A stretch of DNA of 64,000 bases. Source: Pedobacter endophyticus (GTDB lineage: Bacteria; Bacteroidota; Bacteroidia; Sphingobacteriales; Sphingobacteriaceae). Below, in pieces: positions 17,421 to 25,545 of this stretch. Position 1 is the first letter of the stretch. Each line of letters starts with the position of its first letter. The stretch covers positions 2,666,001 through 2,730,000 of the forward strand of contig NZ_CP064939.1 in NCBI RefSeq assembly GCF_015679185.1, read 5' to 3'. Under the pieces are notes generated by a model that was not told where the DNA came from, did not search any database, and saw only the letters and a list, made by a program, of their open reading frames with translations. The position numbers were made by a program, and so were the translations under genes.

Positions 17421-18203
17421 ATGTCTAAAATTGTATGGATTACCGGTGCTTCATCTGGAATTGGTGAAGCCTTGGTTTACGAATATTTTAAAGCTGGAAA
17501 CAAGCTGATTATTTCTGCACGGAATCGCGACGAGCTTTTTAGGGTTAAGGCAAATTGCCAAAATTCTTTTAACGTACACGTTTTGCCGTTCGATTTGAGC
17601 GAGTTGGAAACCCTGGCCGGTAAAGCTGAAACTGCATTAAAAATTTTCGGCAAAATTGATCTTTTAATCAATAGCGGCGGCGTTAGTCAGCGTGGGCTTG
17701 CTTTAGAAACAGCCATTGATACGGAACGAAAAATTATGGACACTAATTTTTGGGGAACTGTAATGCTAAGTAAGGCCGTTTTGCCATCGATGATCAAAAA
17801 TGGTGGAGGACAAATTGTTGTCGTTAGCAGCTTAGTCGGGAAGTTCGGCACCAAACTGCGTTCCGCCTATTCCGCATCAAAACATGCGTTGCATGGCTAC
17901 TTCGACTCGCTGCGCACTGAAACATACCAGCAAAATATCGATATCACCATCGTTTGCCCCGGCTTTATCAAAACGAATGTTTCTGTAAATGCGCTAACAG
18001 CAACCGGCCAACAACAGGGCACTATGGATCATGCTCAAGCAAACGGTATGCCTGTTGATGTTTGCGCAAAGGAAATAGTGAAAGCCGTTGCAGCCAAAAA
18101 AGAAGAGGTTTACATCGGGGGGAAAGAAACAAAAGCAATTTGGTTGAAGCGATTCTTTCCAGGTTATTTCTCGAAAAAAATCAGAGAAGCGAAGGTTACC
18201 TAG
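17421..18203 (+). CDS. short-chain dehydrogenase/reductase
   Basis: 260 residues with the classical SDR fold. The cofactor motif is GASSGIGEAL (residues 8-17). NSGG stands in the place of the NNAG motif, followed by catalytic Ser (VVSSLVGK), and YSASK with Tyr150 and Lys154. A C-terminal extension (ETKAIWLKRFFPGYFSKKI) resembles DHRS7-like SDRs. Substrate cannot be read from sequence. Stands alone. Confidence 0.9.
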   Translation: MSKIVWITGASSGIGEALVYEYFKAGNKLIISARNRDELFRVKANCQNSFNVHVLPFDLSELETLAGKAETALKIFGKIDLLINSGGVSQRGLALETAIDTERKIMDTNFWGTVMLSKAVLPSMIKNGGGQIVVVSSLVGKFGTKLRSAYSASKHALHGYFDSLRTETYQQNIDITIVCPGFIKTNVSVNALTATGQQQGTMDHAQANGMPVDVCAKEIVKAVAAKKEEVYIGGKETKAIWLKRFFPGYFSKKIREAKVT

Positions 18204-18372
18204 TCTATAAAAGTCAATAAGTCCGCAGTCAGAAGTTCTTAACCAAGGCGATCAATAAAAAATAAACCATTAGTTACCAATAAATTACAACTAATATTTC
18301 TTTTTGTAAAAACCAAGCATCTGTTAACCGTCGTAAATGGAGACAAATAACAGAAACTTAAAAAAAGAAATA

Positions 18373-18924
18373 ATGAAAAATTTAATCCTATCAGCTGTTG
18401 CCGTAGTTACTATGGCATTTTCATCACAAGTTTACGCTCAAAAAAATCCGATGGTTGGCGGTGCTGCCATGTATGCGAGCAAAGATATTGTAGACAATGC
18501 AGTAAATTCTAAAGACCACACCACTTTGGTTGCCGCAGTAAAAGCAGCAGGCCTGGTTGAAACCTTAAAAGGCGCTGGCCCGTTTACCGTTTTCGCGCCA
18601 ACAAATGCTGCATTTGATAAATTACCTGCAGGCACTGTTGATATGTTGGTAAAACCAGAGAACAAAGCAACATTGACAAAAATTTTAACTTACCATGTTG
18701 TTGCGGGTAAAATGGATAGCAAAGCAATAGCAAAAGCAATTAAAGCAGGCGGTGGTAAAGCTGAATTAACAACTGTTGAAGGTGGTAAGCTTTGGGCCTG
18801 GATGGAAGGTAAAAAATTAGTTTTGAAAGATGAAAAAGGCGGTATGAGCACAGTTACCATTGCTGATGTAAATCAAAAAAATGGAGTTATACACGTTGTA
18901 GATACTGTTTTAATGCCAAAATAA
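18373..18924 (+). CDS. secreted fasciclin (FAS1) domain protein
   Basis: About 183 residues: a signal peptide (MKNLILSAVAVVTMAFSSQV, then YAQ) and one FAS1 domain with the H1 motif (GPFTVFAPTNAAFDKLP), the YHVV segment and the H2 motif (VIHVVDTVLMPK). FAS1 domains mediate adhesion or matrix contacts. An upstream in-frame ATG at 18337 would add 12 polar residues before the signal peptide, so the ATG at 18373 is preferred. Followed by several hairpins. Confidence 0.88.
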   Translation: MKNLILSAVAVVTMAFSSQVYAQKNPMVGGAAMYASKDIVDNAVNSKDHTTLVAAVKAAGLVETLKGAGPFTVFAPTNAAFDKLPAGTVDMLVKPENKATLTKILTYHVVAGKMDSKAIAKAIKAGGGKAELTTVEGGKLWAWMEGKKLVLKDEKGGMSTVTIADVNQKNGVIHVVDTVLMPK

Positions 18925-18950
18925 TTGGCTTAACGACATCCTTAAATGAA

Positions 18951-18979
18951 AACGTTTCTGTTTTGCAGAAGCGTTTTTT
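18951..18979 (+). terminator. Rho-independent terminator after the fasciclin gene
   Basis: Stem AACGTTTCTG / CAGAAGCGTT around a TTTTG loop, then a T-run. Confidence 0.75.
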
Positions 18980-19016
18980 GAGTTAAAAAAATTTTTCACT
19001 ATTTCGAAAACCGTGG

Positions 19017-19043
19017 CCTGATTACCATCGTATATTAATCAGG
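19017..19043. other. 8 bp perfect hairpin CCTGATTA / TAATCAGG
   Basis: A perfect 8 bp stem with an 11-base loop lying between two similar terminator hairpins; possibly part of a small transcript or a binding site. Confidence 0.4.
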
Positions 19044-19091
19044 TCACAAATATTAGCAAATATATCACGTCCCGTGTGATTATTTAATATA

Positions 19092-19126
19092 GCGTTTTTG
19101 CAGATTGCAGAAACGTTTTTTTTTTG
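19092..19126 (+). terminator. second terminator hairpin with a long T-run
   Basis: GCGTTTTTGC / GCAGAAACGT stem followed by about ten T. Its sequence is related to the hairpin at 18951-18979, 140 bases upstream, so the stretch between may be an independently terminated small RNA. Confidence 0.6.
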
Positions 19127-19204
19127 GATTCAATCGTCATCATAATTTTTTGTCAGCATTGTTTAAATTTTTCAATTAGTTCCGGTTTGAACTTTTTAAC
19201 TATT

Positions 19205-19212
19205 TAATTTTG
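19205..19212 (+). promoter_or_regulatory. candidate -7 box (TAATTTTG) of the first cupin gene
   Basis: Fits TAnnTTTG, 21 bases before the ATG at 19234. A TTTG at 19186-19189 is 15 bases upstream, slightly short for a -33 element. Confidence 0.45.
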
Positions 19213-19233
19213 TGGCTTTAATATTTGCTTAAT

Positions 19234-20115
19234 ATGAAATTCGACTTATCTCCCATAGATGTTGTTGAAGAAATATCTAAATCTGATTTCGAGAAGAATT
19301 ACTTGATTCCACGCAGGCCCCTTGTGATTAAAAACAGGGCACACCATTGGCCAGCCTACAAAAAATGGACTTTAGATTATCTGAAAGAGGTTGTAGGTGA
19401 AAAAACTGTTCCACTTTACGACAGTGCAAAAGCCGACCCAAGTAAGCCGATAAACGCTTCGGCAGCGGAAATGAAGTTTAGCGACTACATTGATTTGATC
19501 AAAGAGGTGCCAACTGATTTGCGCATTTTCTTGTTCGACCCGATTAAGTTTGCCCCGAAATTGCTCGACGATTATATCGCCCCGAAGGATTTAATGGGCG
19601 GATTTTTAGACAGCTACCCAAACATGTTCTTCGGCGGAAAGGGTTCGGTTACCTTTTTACATTACGACATAGACCTGGCTCATATTTTCCATACGCATTT
19701 TAACGGGCGGAAACATGTAATTTTGTTTGACAATAAATGGAAAAAGCGCTTATACCAAATCCCCTATGCCACTTATGCCCTGGAAGATTATGACGTAGAA
19801 AATCCGGATTTTGAAAGATATCCGGCGTTAAGAGGGGTTAAAGGGGTTGAGGCCTTTTTGGAGCATGGCGATACCTTGTTTATGCCCACGGGTTATTGGC
19901 ATTGGATGAAATATTTGGATGGTTCTTTCTCTATCAGCTTAAGGGCCTGGGATAAAAGCTGGGCCGTTAAAGCGAAAAGTTTGTACAACTTAACTTTACA
20001 GCGTAAATTTGACGACTTCATGAAGTCCAACTACCGCGAGAAATACATGAGCTGGAAAGAAAACCTTGCCATTAAAAGAGCAAAAAAAGCCTTAGAAAAG
20101 AACTTACCGAAATAG
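19234..20115 (+). CDS. cupin_8 / JmjC-like Fe(II)-dependent oxygenase, paralog 1
   Basis: About 293 residues. The Fe(II)-binding facial triad is visible: His143 and Asp145 in LHYDIDL and a distal His223 in GYWHWM. GRKHVILF beyond the first motif is typical of JmjC-like (cupin_8) hydroxylases, which use 2-oxoglutarate and O2. It is closely similar end to end to the gene at 21303-22181, with iron ligands at the same residue numbers. I prefer the ATG at 19234 over a TTG three codons earlier because the paralog begins at the same point. The substrate is unknown. Confidence 0.85.
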   Translation: MKFDLSPIDVVEEISKSDFEKNYLIPRRPLVIKNRAHHWPAYKKWTLDYLKEVVGEKTVPLYDSAKADPSKPINASAAEMKFSDYIDLIKEVPTDLRIFLFDPIKFAPKLLDDYIAPKDLMGGFLDSYPNMFFGGKGSVTFLHYDIDLAHIFHTHFNGRKHVILFDNKWKKRLYQIPYATYALEDYDVENPDFERYPALRGVKGVEAFLEHGDTLFMPTGYWHWMKYLDGSFSISLRAWDKSWAVKAKSLYNLTLQRKFDDFMKSNYREKYMSWKENLAIKRAKKALEKNLPK

Positions 20116-20323
20116 AATGAATGAATGAATGACACAATGAATGAATAATGAAATGCATTATTTATTTCGGATTCATTTTCTGTCAATATCTTTTAATGAA
20201 AAACGAAGGATTATTGGACGAAAGCGATGCCTGCCGATGCTTGTAAAACATTTCACTCATTCAAACATTCACTAATTTAAACACTCAAGCATTCAAATAT
20301 TTGCTCATTCAATAAATTAAACC
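20116..20323. repeat. low-complexity element: GAATGA words left, TCATTCAA words right
   Basis: Begins with tandem GAATGAATGAATGA words and ends with repeated CATTCA / CACTCA words, roughly complementary to each other. Same composition as 17243-17420 but without its central 17 bp stem. No gene. Confidence 0.55.
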
Positions 20324-21109
20324 ATGCACCCAAACATTTTAAAAATTCAGCAGAATATTGAACCTTTAAGGCAGCAGATTATTAGCCATAAAGTTTATTC
20401 GGCAATTAGTGAGCTTGAAGACCTGCAAATCTTTATGGAACACCATATTTATGCCGTTTGGGATTTTATGTCGTTACTTAAGGCGTTACAAATTAACCTC
20501 ACCTGCACTACGTTGCCGTGGTTTCCGGTTGGCGATGCGATTACAAGGCAATTAATTAACGAGATTGTAGCTGGCGAGGAAAGCGATGTTGATGCTAATG
20601 GAACTGTAAAAAGCCATTTTGAGTTGTACTTAGATGCCATGGAGCAGTGCGGCGCTAAGGTAACGCCGATAAACCAATTTTTACGCTCATTGCAAAAAGG
20701 CCGAAGTTTTGAGATGGCCTTTGAGCTGGCGCAGGTTCCACAGGCGGCCAGAGATTTTGTAAACTCTACATTTGAGACCATAAACGGCGGCGAAACGCAT
20801 TTACAGGCCGCCAGCTTCACCTTTGGCCGCGAAGACCTTATTCCAAATATGTTTTTCAGCATGGTAAATGATTTAAATAGTACCCAGCCAGATAAGGTAT
20901 CGGTTTTTAAATACTATTTAGAGCGTCATATCGAGGTTGATGGAGATCATCATAGTCATTTGGCTTTGTCGATGACGGAAAAGCTCTGCGAAAAAGACGA
21001 AAATTTTTGGGTCAAAGCGGAAGAAACTGCAAAAAAATCGCTTCAAAAGCGGATAGATTTGTGGGATGCTGCTTACGCAGAGATTGTAGGCAAGAAAGCT
21101 TTGATATAA
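20324..21109 (+). CDS. DUF3050 protein (haem-oxygenase-like fold)
   Basis: 261 residues matching DUF3050. Conserved acidic/His positions are visible in FMEHHIYAVWDFMSLLK, INEIVAGEESD and LERHIEVDGDHHSH. This pattern of Glu and His on helices resembles haem-oxygenase-like diiron proteins, so a metal-dependent oxidase role is possible; that is inference. It lies between two paralogous JmjC-like cupins on the same strand. Confidence 0.8.
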   Translation: MHPNILKIQQNIEPLRQQIISHKVYSAISELEDLQIFMEHHIYAVWDFMSLLKALQINLTCTTLPWFPVGDAITRQLINEIVAGEESDVDANGTVKSHFELYLDAMEQCGAKVTPINQFLRSLQKGRSFEMAFELAQVPQAARDFVNSTFETINGGETHLQAASFTFGREDLIPNMFFSMVNDLNSTQPDKVSVFKYYLERHIEVDGDHHSHLALSMTEKLCEKDENFWVKAEETAKKSLQKRIDLWDAAYAEIVGKKALI

Positions 21110-21302
21110 AACAAGCAATGTTAAAGGCAGATTTGCGTTATTTTTTATGGTAATGCAGGTTGATAATCCAAGTTTATTTCTTTGGTTGGAGTACTCAAAC
21201 TTCGAATTAAGTAATTTGCGTCACTTTTCTTTGCAGCTATACTTTTTGTAAAATAAAATTTACACATTTGCTGTTCGGCAACAAATAACCGATTTAAAAC
21301 GC

Positions 21303-22181
21303 ATGAGTTTCATATTAAAGCCTGTAGACATCGTCGAGAACATTACTCCCGAAGATTTCAAGAAAAATTATTTGAAAACCAAAAAACCTTTAGTTATTAG
21401 AGGCTTAACTAAGGATTGGCCAGCAAGAGAAAAATGGACTACCGAATATTTGAAGGAAATTGGGGGCGATTTGGAGGTTCCACTTTACGATAATTCGAAG
21501 GCAGATCCATCAAAGCCGATCAATGCGGCTACAGCGCACATGAAATTCGGCGATTACCTTGATTTAATTAAGCGTGAGCCTACCGAATTAAGGATATTCT
21601 TCTTCAACCTGTTTAAAAAAGTTCCGAGCTTAATTAACGACATTAAAATCCCGAAAGATTTAATGGGCGGCTTTATCGAAAGCATGCCCGCCATGTTTTT
21701 CGGCGGTTCTAACTCAGTTACCTTTTTACATTACGATATCGATTTACCGCACATTTTTCATACGCACTTTGGCGGTAGAAAACACATCATTCTTTTCGAT
21801 TACAAATGGAAAGATAGGTTGTACTGCCTTCCAAATGCAACTTACGCACTCGAAGATTACAAGGTAGACAATCCTGATTTTGAAAAATTCCCTGCCTTAA
21901 ACGGTGTAGAAGGTTACGAGGTTTTCCTCGAACATGGCGATACGTTGTTTATGCCAACCGGAATGTGGCACTGGATGAAATATGTTGACGGATCATTTTC
22001 GCTGAGCCTGCGTGCCTGGGATCAATCAATCTCTCGTAAAATTGCCAGCGTTTGGAGCTTATTCACGCATGGAGCGATTGATAGCTTGATTAAGATGACG
22101 TTCAAAGGAAAGTACGCAAACTGGCGAGAGAAAAAAGCTGTTGAAATTGCCGAAAAAGCATTGGCAAAAGGCCGGCCTTAA
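21303..22181 (+). CDS. cupin_8 / JmjC-like Fe(II)-dependent oxygenase, paralog 2
   Basis: 292 residues, homologous along its whole length to the product of 19234-20115. The iron ligands are conserved at identical numbers: His143 and Asp145 (LHYDIDL) and His223 (MWHWM). GGRKHIILFD and LEHGDTLFMPTG are also conserved. Divergence is highest in the C-terminal 60 residues. A tandem duplication with the DUF3050 gene between the copies is the simplest reading. Ends before a terminator. Confidence 0.86.
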   Translation: MSFILKPVDIVENITPEDFKKNYLKTKKPLVIRGLTKDWPAREKWTTEYLKEIGGDLEVPLYDNSKADPSKPINAATAHMKFGDYLDLIKREPTELRIFFFNLFKKVPSLINDIKIPKDLMGGFIESMPAMFFGGSNSVTFLHYDIDLPHIFHTHFGGRKHIILFDYKWKDRLYCLPNATYALEDYKVDNPDFEKFPALNGVEGYEVFLEHGDTLFMPTGMWHWMKYVDGSFSLSLRAWDQSISRKIASVWSLFTHGAIDSLIKMTFKGKYANWREKKAVEIAEKALAKGRP

Positions 22182-22726
22182 AATAAAATTTACCAAAATC
22201 CGTTAGAATTATTTGGGGAAAGCAATTTCAGCGGGGCGATCGGGGTTTTCGGTAGCCCCGTTTTTATTAAGTTGCTATCCTCCTCAGCGGTAATTCCCGC
22301 CTGATCCAGAAAGGCAGTAATGCTGTTAAGTTAAGCTTTCCAGCTGTCAGTCTGAGCGGAGTCGAAGACCTTTTCAATAGGATAAAACAAAAGCATCTGT
22401 CCTTCGACTAAGCCTGTATTGAGCTTAGTCTAAATGCTCAGGATGACAATGTTTTTTGTTTTATCCTTAACTTAGTAGCATTGGGAAGGTCAGGTTTTGC
22501 ATAAAAATCAATAGGGGTGAAATTGATGTACAGTGGTTAAAAATTTGCTGTCATTCTGAACGCCCGCCTGATCCGGAAAGGCAGGCAACCGAGAAATCTG
22601 TCCACCAAGCAGTGCTCGCTTTAAATTAGTGCTCGTCAGAAAGACCTGCCCGACGCAGGCGGGGATATCTTAATCGATGAAGGATCGATTATCGATATGA
22701 CGGACTCACCCAGAACCACAAAATAA
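22182..22726. repeat. gene-free gap with terminator and dispersed repeats
   Basis: After the terminator at 22232-22266 come repeat segments of the 'CTGAGCGGAGTCGAAG' type (about 22351-22372 and an inverted partner near 22400-22445) and of the 'GAAATCTGTCC...CGCAGGCGG' type (about 22546-22665). No gene seen. Confidence 0.65.
22232..22266 (+). terminator. Rho-independent terminator after cupin paralog 2
   Basis: CGGGGC (22232-22237) pairs with GCCCCG (22255-22260), followed by TTTTTATT. Confidence 0.75.
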
Positions 22727-23344
22727 ATGGAAGACAACATACTTACCGAAAAACAAAAAATGCTGGCCGGAAAGGCTTATTTCGCCAACGATTCTGAATT
22801 GGCGAAAGAACGCTTAAAAGCTCGTGAAATCGTTTTTGAGTTCAACAATTTGGCGCCAAAATTCATTAAGCAGCGCAAAGAACTGATAAAAAGACTTTTC
22901 AATAAAACGGAGAGAATGTTTTATATCGAACCTCCGTTTCGTTGCGATTACGGCTACAATATTGAAATTGGCGATAATTTTTATGCAAATTTTAATCTGG
23001 TCATTTTAGATGTAGCCAGGGTAAGCATTGGCAACAACGTTTTCATTGCCCCAAACGTAGCCATTTATACGGCTGGTCACCCCATACATGCGCACCTACG
23101 CGATCAGGAATATGAATGGGGGCAACCAATCTCGATCGGCAATAGCGTTTGGATTGGTGGCAATGTAGTTATAAATCCAGGTGTTAAAATTGGCTCAAAC
23201 GTTGTAATCGGTTCGGGGAGCGTGGTTACCAGAGATGTTCCTGATAATGTTTTCGCCGCTGGAAACCCGTGCCGGGTGATTAGGCCAATTACCGATGCGG
23301 ATAAAGAATTTTATTACAAGGACCGTAAGTTGGAAGAGTTTTAG
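22727..23344 (+). CDS. sugar O-acetyltransferase (maltose/galactoside acetyltransferase type)
   Basis: 205 residues. An N-terminal Mac domain (MLAGKAYFANDSEL) is followed by a left-handed beta helix of hexapeptide repeats (IGNNVFIAPNVAIYT, IGNSVWIGGNVVINPGVKIGSNVVIGSGSVV). The catalytic His is in the segment YTAGHPIH. These enzymes transfer acetyl from acetyl-CoA to the 6-OH of glucose, maltose or galactosides. Length and motifs are typical. Stands alone between repeat-filled gaps. Confidence 0.93.
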   Translation: MEDNILTEKQKMLAGKAYFANDSELAKERLKAREIVFEFNNLAPKFIKQRKELIKRLFNKTERMFYIEPPFRCDYGYNIEIGDNFYANFNLVILDVARVSIGNNVFIAPNVAIYTAGHPIHAHLRDQEYEWGQPISIGNSVWIGGNVVINPGVKIGSNVVIGSGSVVTRDVPDNVFAAGNPCRVIRPITDADKEFYYKDRKLEEF

Positions 23345-23818
23345 GCTTAGAAATTTAAGAAAAAAATAGGCGTTTCGATCAACCCGGATGCAAAAAACGT
23401 AATCCCGTTAGTCATCCTGACGGATAATTCCCGTCTGACCGGACGGCCAGGTTTTATCAAAACAATCGATATGGCATAACGCTATTGTTTTCGCGTCTTT
23501 CCCGCGCAGGCGGGAATCTTAACGCACGAGCATTAAGATCCCCAGTCAAGCTGAGGATGACGACCGCTCATAGTTTGCGTTCTAACCCTCAGCTTAAGTA
23601 GCTTTACACCAATAAGCTCTCAAAAAACAAGGGTAGCGCAAAGAAAAGATCCTCAAGCGACGAAAGCCGAACCGTCGATGAAGCACAAGCCCAAAAACCG
23701 TGTTGGGAGGGTCCTGAGTCAATAGGTAACAGATCCTTCGCTTCAATCACATGACAAAATCTAGAGTTGGTGCAAACATCTAAAAAGACAAACTAAAATA
23801 AATTAACCCTTTACATCG
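23345..23818. repeat. gene-free gap with composite dispersed repeat
   Basis: The composite at about 23493-23568 (CCCGCGCAGGCGGG palindrome joined to the 'CCCCAGTCAAGCTGAGGATG' segment) matches that at 5781-5883. No gene. Confidence 0.7.
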
Positions 23819-24244
23819 CTAACTCGAATGATCTACCACGATCTTCCATTCTCCATTCAGCTTCTTGAATATTAAGGTGAAATAGCCTTGAGGCTCGTCT
23901 TTCTCGCGTTTTAAATGCCAGCTTCCTAAAACGAATGCGACATCTTTATTCAAAAAATCAATCTTTTTTATTCCGAAAGTCAACACGCCCATGCCCGCCT
24001 TTCCGTTATAGCTCCTTTTATAATTATTTAACGTGTTTTGCCAGCCGTACGTTGGGCCTGTTTTACCTACAAAAAGTAGGCTATCAGATTTGACATAGCT
24101 CTGCATAAACGCCTCAATATCACCTTTGTTCCAATCTTCACGTTGTTTTTCAAGAACATTTAAGATCGCTTGTCGGTCCTTTGCAGCCTGAGCAAAAGTG
24201 CTTATCGAAACAAGTATAAATGCAATTATTAAATATTTTTTCAT
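23819..24244 (-). CDS. secreted NTF2-like (SnoaL/DUF4440) protein
   Basis: 141 residues: a signal peptide (MKKYLIIAFILVSISTFAQ) and an NTF2-like fold recognised from ILNVLEKQREDWNKGDIEAFM, a central KVAFVLGSWHL-like strand and GYFTLIFKKLNGEWKIVVDHSS at the end. Members bind small ligands or act as isomerases; no specific function can be given. Divergent from the PfkB kinase gene 85 bases away. Confidence 0.8.
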   Translation of the reverse strand: MKKYLIIAFILVSISTFAQAAKDRQAILNVLEKQREDWNKGDIEAFMQSYVKSDSLLFVGKTGPTYGWQNTLNNYKRSYNGKAGMGVLTFGIKKIDFLNKDVAFVLGSWHLKREKDEPQGYFTLIFKKLNGEWKIVVDHSS

Positions 24245-24329
24245 AGCTTTCGTGTTATGGTAAAGATATAAAACAAATTATGTCGTTCCACGATTAAAAA
24301 TTGCTTATTTACGCTTAAAATTTAAATCC

Positions 24330-25220
24330 ATGCAAAAAAAGGTTGTCACAATCGGTGAAATTCTTTGGGACGTTTTCCCAGAAGGAGCAAAAGCAGGCGG
24401 CTCCAGTATGAATGTTGCCCTCAATTTACACAAGCAAGGCATAGATTGCGGTTTTATCAGCGCTGTTGGCAATGATGACAATGGAACGGCGTTATTAGCC
24501 TTTTTGTCCGATAATGACTTCTCTACCAATTTAATTCAAACAGCCGCCGAGTTACCGACCAGCACAGTTGTTGTTCGGCTGGATGAAAACAATCATGCTA
24601 CTTATACCATTACCCAACCGGTTGCCTGGGATGATATTAAGCTCACCAAGCAAAGCACAGATGCGGTAAAAGACGCGGATGCATTGGTGTATTGTAGCTT
24701 AACCTGCCGCGATGAAAGATCACGACAGACGATATTCGCCTTACTTGAAAACGCAAAAACTAAAATATTTGATATTAACCTGCGTGCTCCTTTTTTTGAA
24801 AAGGAATTGATAGCTCATCTTTTGAAAAAAGCCGATATATTAAAAATTAACGAGGATGAAATTGCCTGGGTAAAAGAAACATTCGGCTTAACGGGCAATG
24901 GTGACGAGCAAATTTTGAAACAGTTATCGGCAGCATTCGATATCGAAACTATCTGCCTAACATTGGGCGATAAAGGAGCTTGCGTTTTAAAAGACGGAAA
25001 ACTCTATCAACATGCAGGTTATAAGGTACAGGTTATTGATACTGTTGGTGCTGGCGATGCCTTTTTAGCCACTTTTATTGCATGCCATTTGCAAGGCTAT
25101 CCGATTGAAACAAGCTTAGATAACGCCTGTAAAGTGGGTGCCTTTGTAACCTCGCAGGCCGGTGCCAACCCCGATTACAATAGAAAGATTTATCACATGG
25201 CGCTAAACCAATCCGTTTAA
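24330..25220 (+). CDS. PfkB-family carbohydrate kinase (fructokinase-like)
   Basis: 296 residues. The start has IGEILWDVFPEG, typical of fructokinase-like members. The N-terminal glycine motif GGSSMNVALNL is followed by the lid strands, and the C-terminal PfkB signature DTVGAGDAFLATF contains the catalytic Asp. Expected reaction is ATP-dependent phosphorylation of a sugar, probably fructose. No sugar transporter or isomerase lies adjacent to narrow the substrate. Confidence 0.9.
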   Translation: MQKKVVTIGEILWDVFPEGAKAGGSSMNVALNLHKQGIDCGFISAVGNDDNGTALLAFLSDNDFSTNLIQTAAELPTSTVVVRLDENNHATYTITQPVAWDDIKLTKQSTDAVKDADALVYCSLTCRDERSRQTIFALLENAKTKIFDINLRAPFFEKELIAHLLKKADILKINEDEIAWVKETFGLTGNGDEQILKQLSAAFDIETICLTLGDKGACVLKDGKLYQHAGYKVQVIDTVGAGDAFLATFIACHLQGYPIETSLDNACKVGAFVTSQAGANPDYNRKIYHMALNQSV

Positions 25221-25545
25221 TAAGATTGACAATAACCCTCTATCGTAAAATGATATAAAGATTAGTTCAATAATGGCCTTTAGGGGCTTTTTTTTTGGAA
25301 ATGAGCGGTTCTGTATCAATGGTGGCTGATAGTCCTGTACCAAAGGCGCTCCCTCGGGGCTGCCAGCCCGTAGTCACAACAACAATGAAAATGCCCTTGC
25401 GAGCTCTCTGGCAACATCAGGTTTAGGTATAAGTAATCTGTTCACAAAGCGTACCAACCAAAACACTTAAATGCAATCCTATATGATAAAGTGGCTAAGC
25501 CCTCATTTGTAAGAGCCTTGAATTGGCTTTTATGTCCACATCACA
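25221..25545. other. gene-free gap between convergent pfkB-type and helicase genes
   Basis: A weak terminator-like stretch (GGCC TTTA GGGGC then a run of T, about 25268-25292) follows the kinase. I see no gene and no member of the main repeat families in the rest. Confidence 0.5.
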
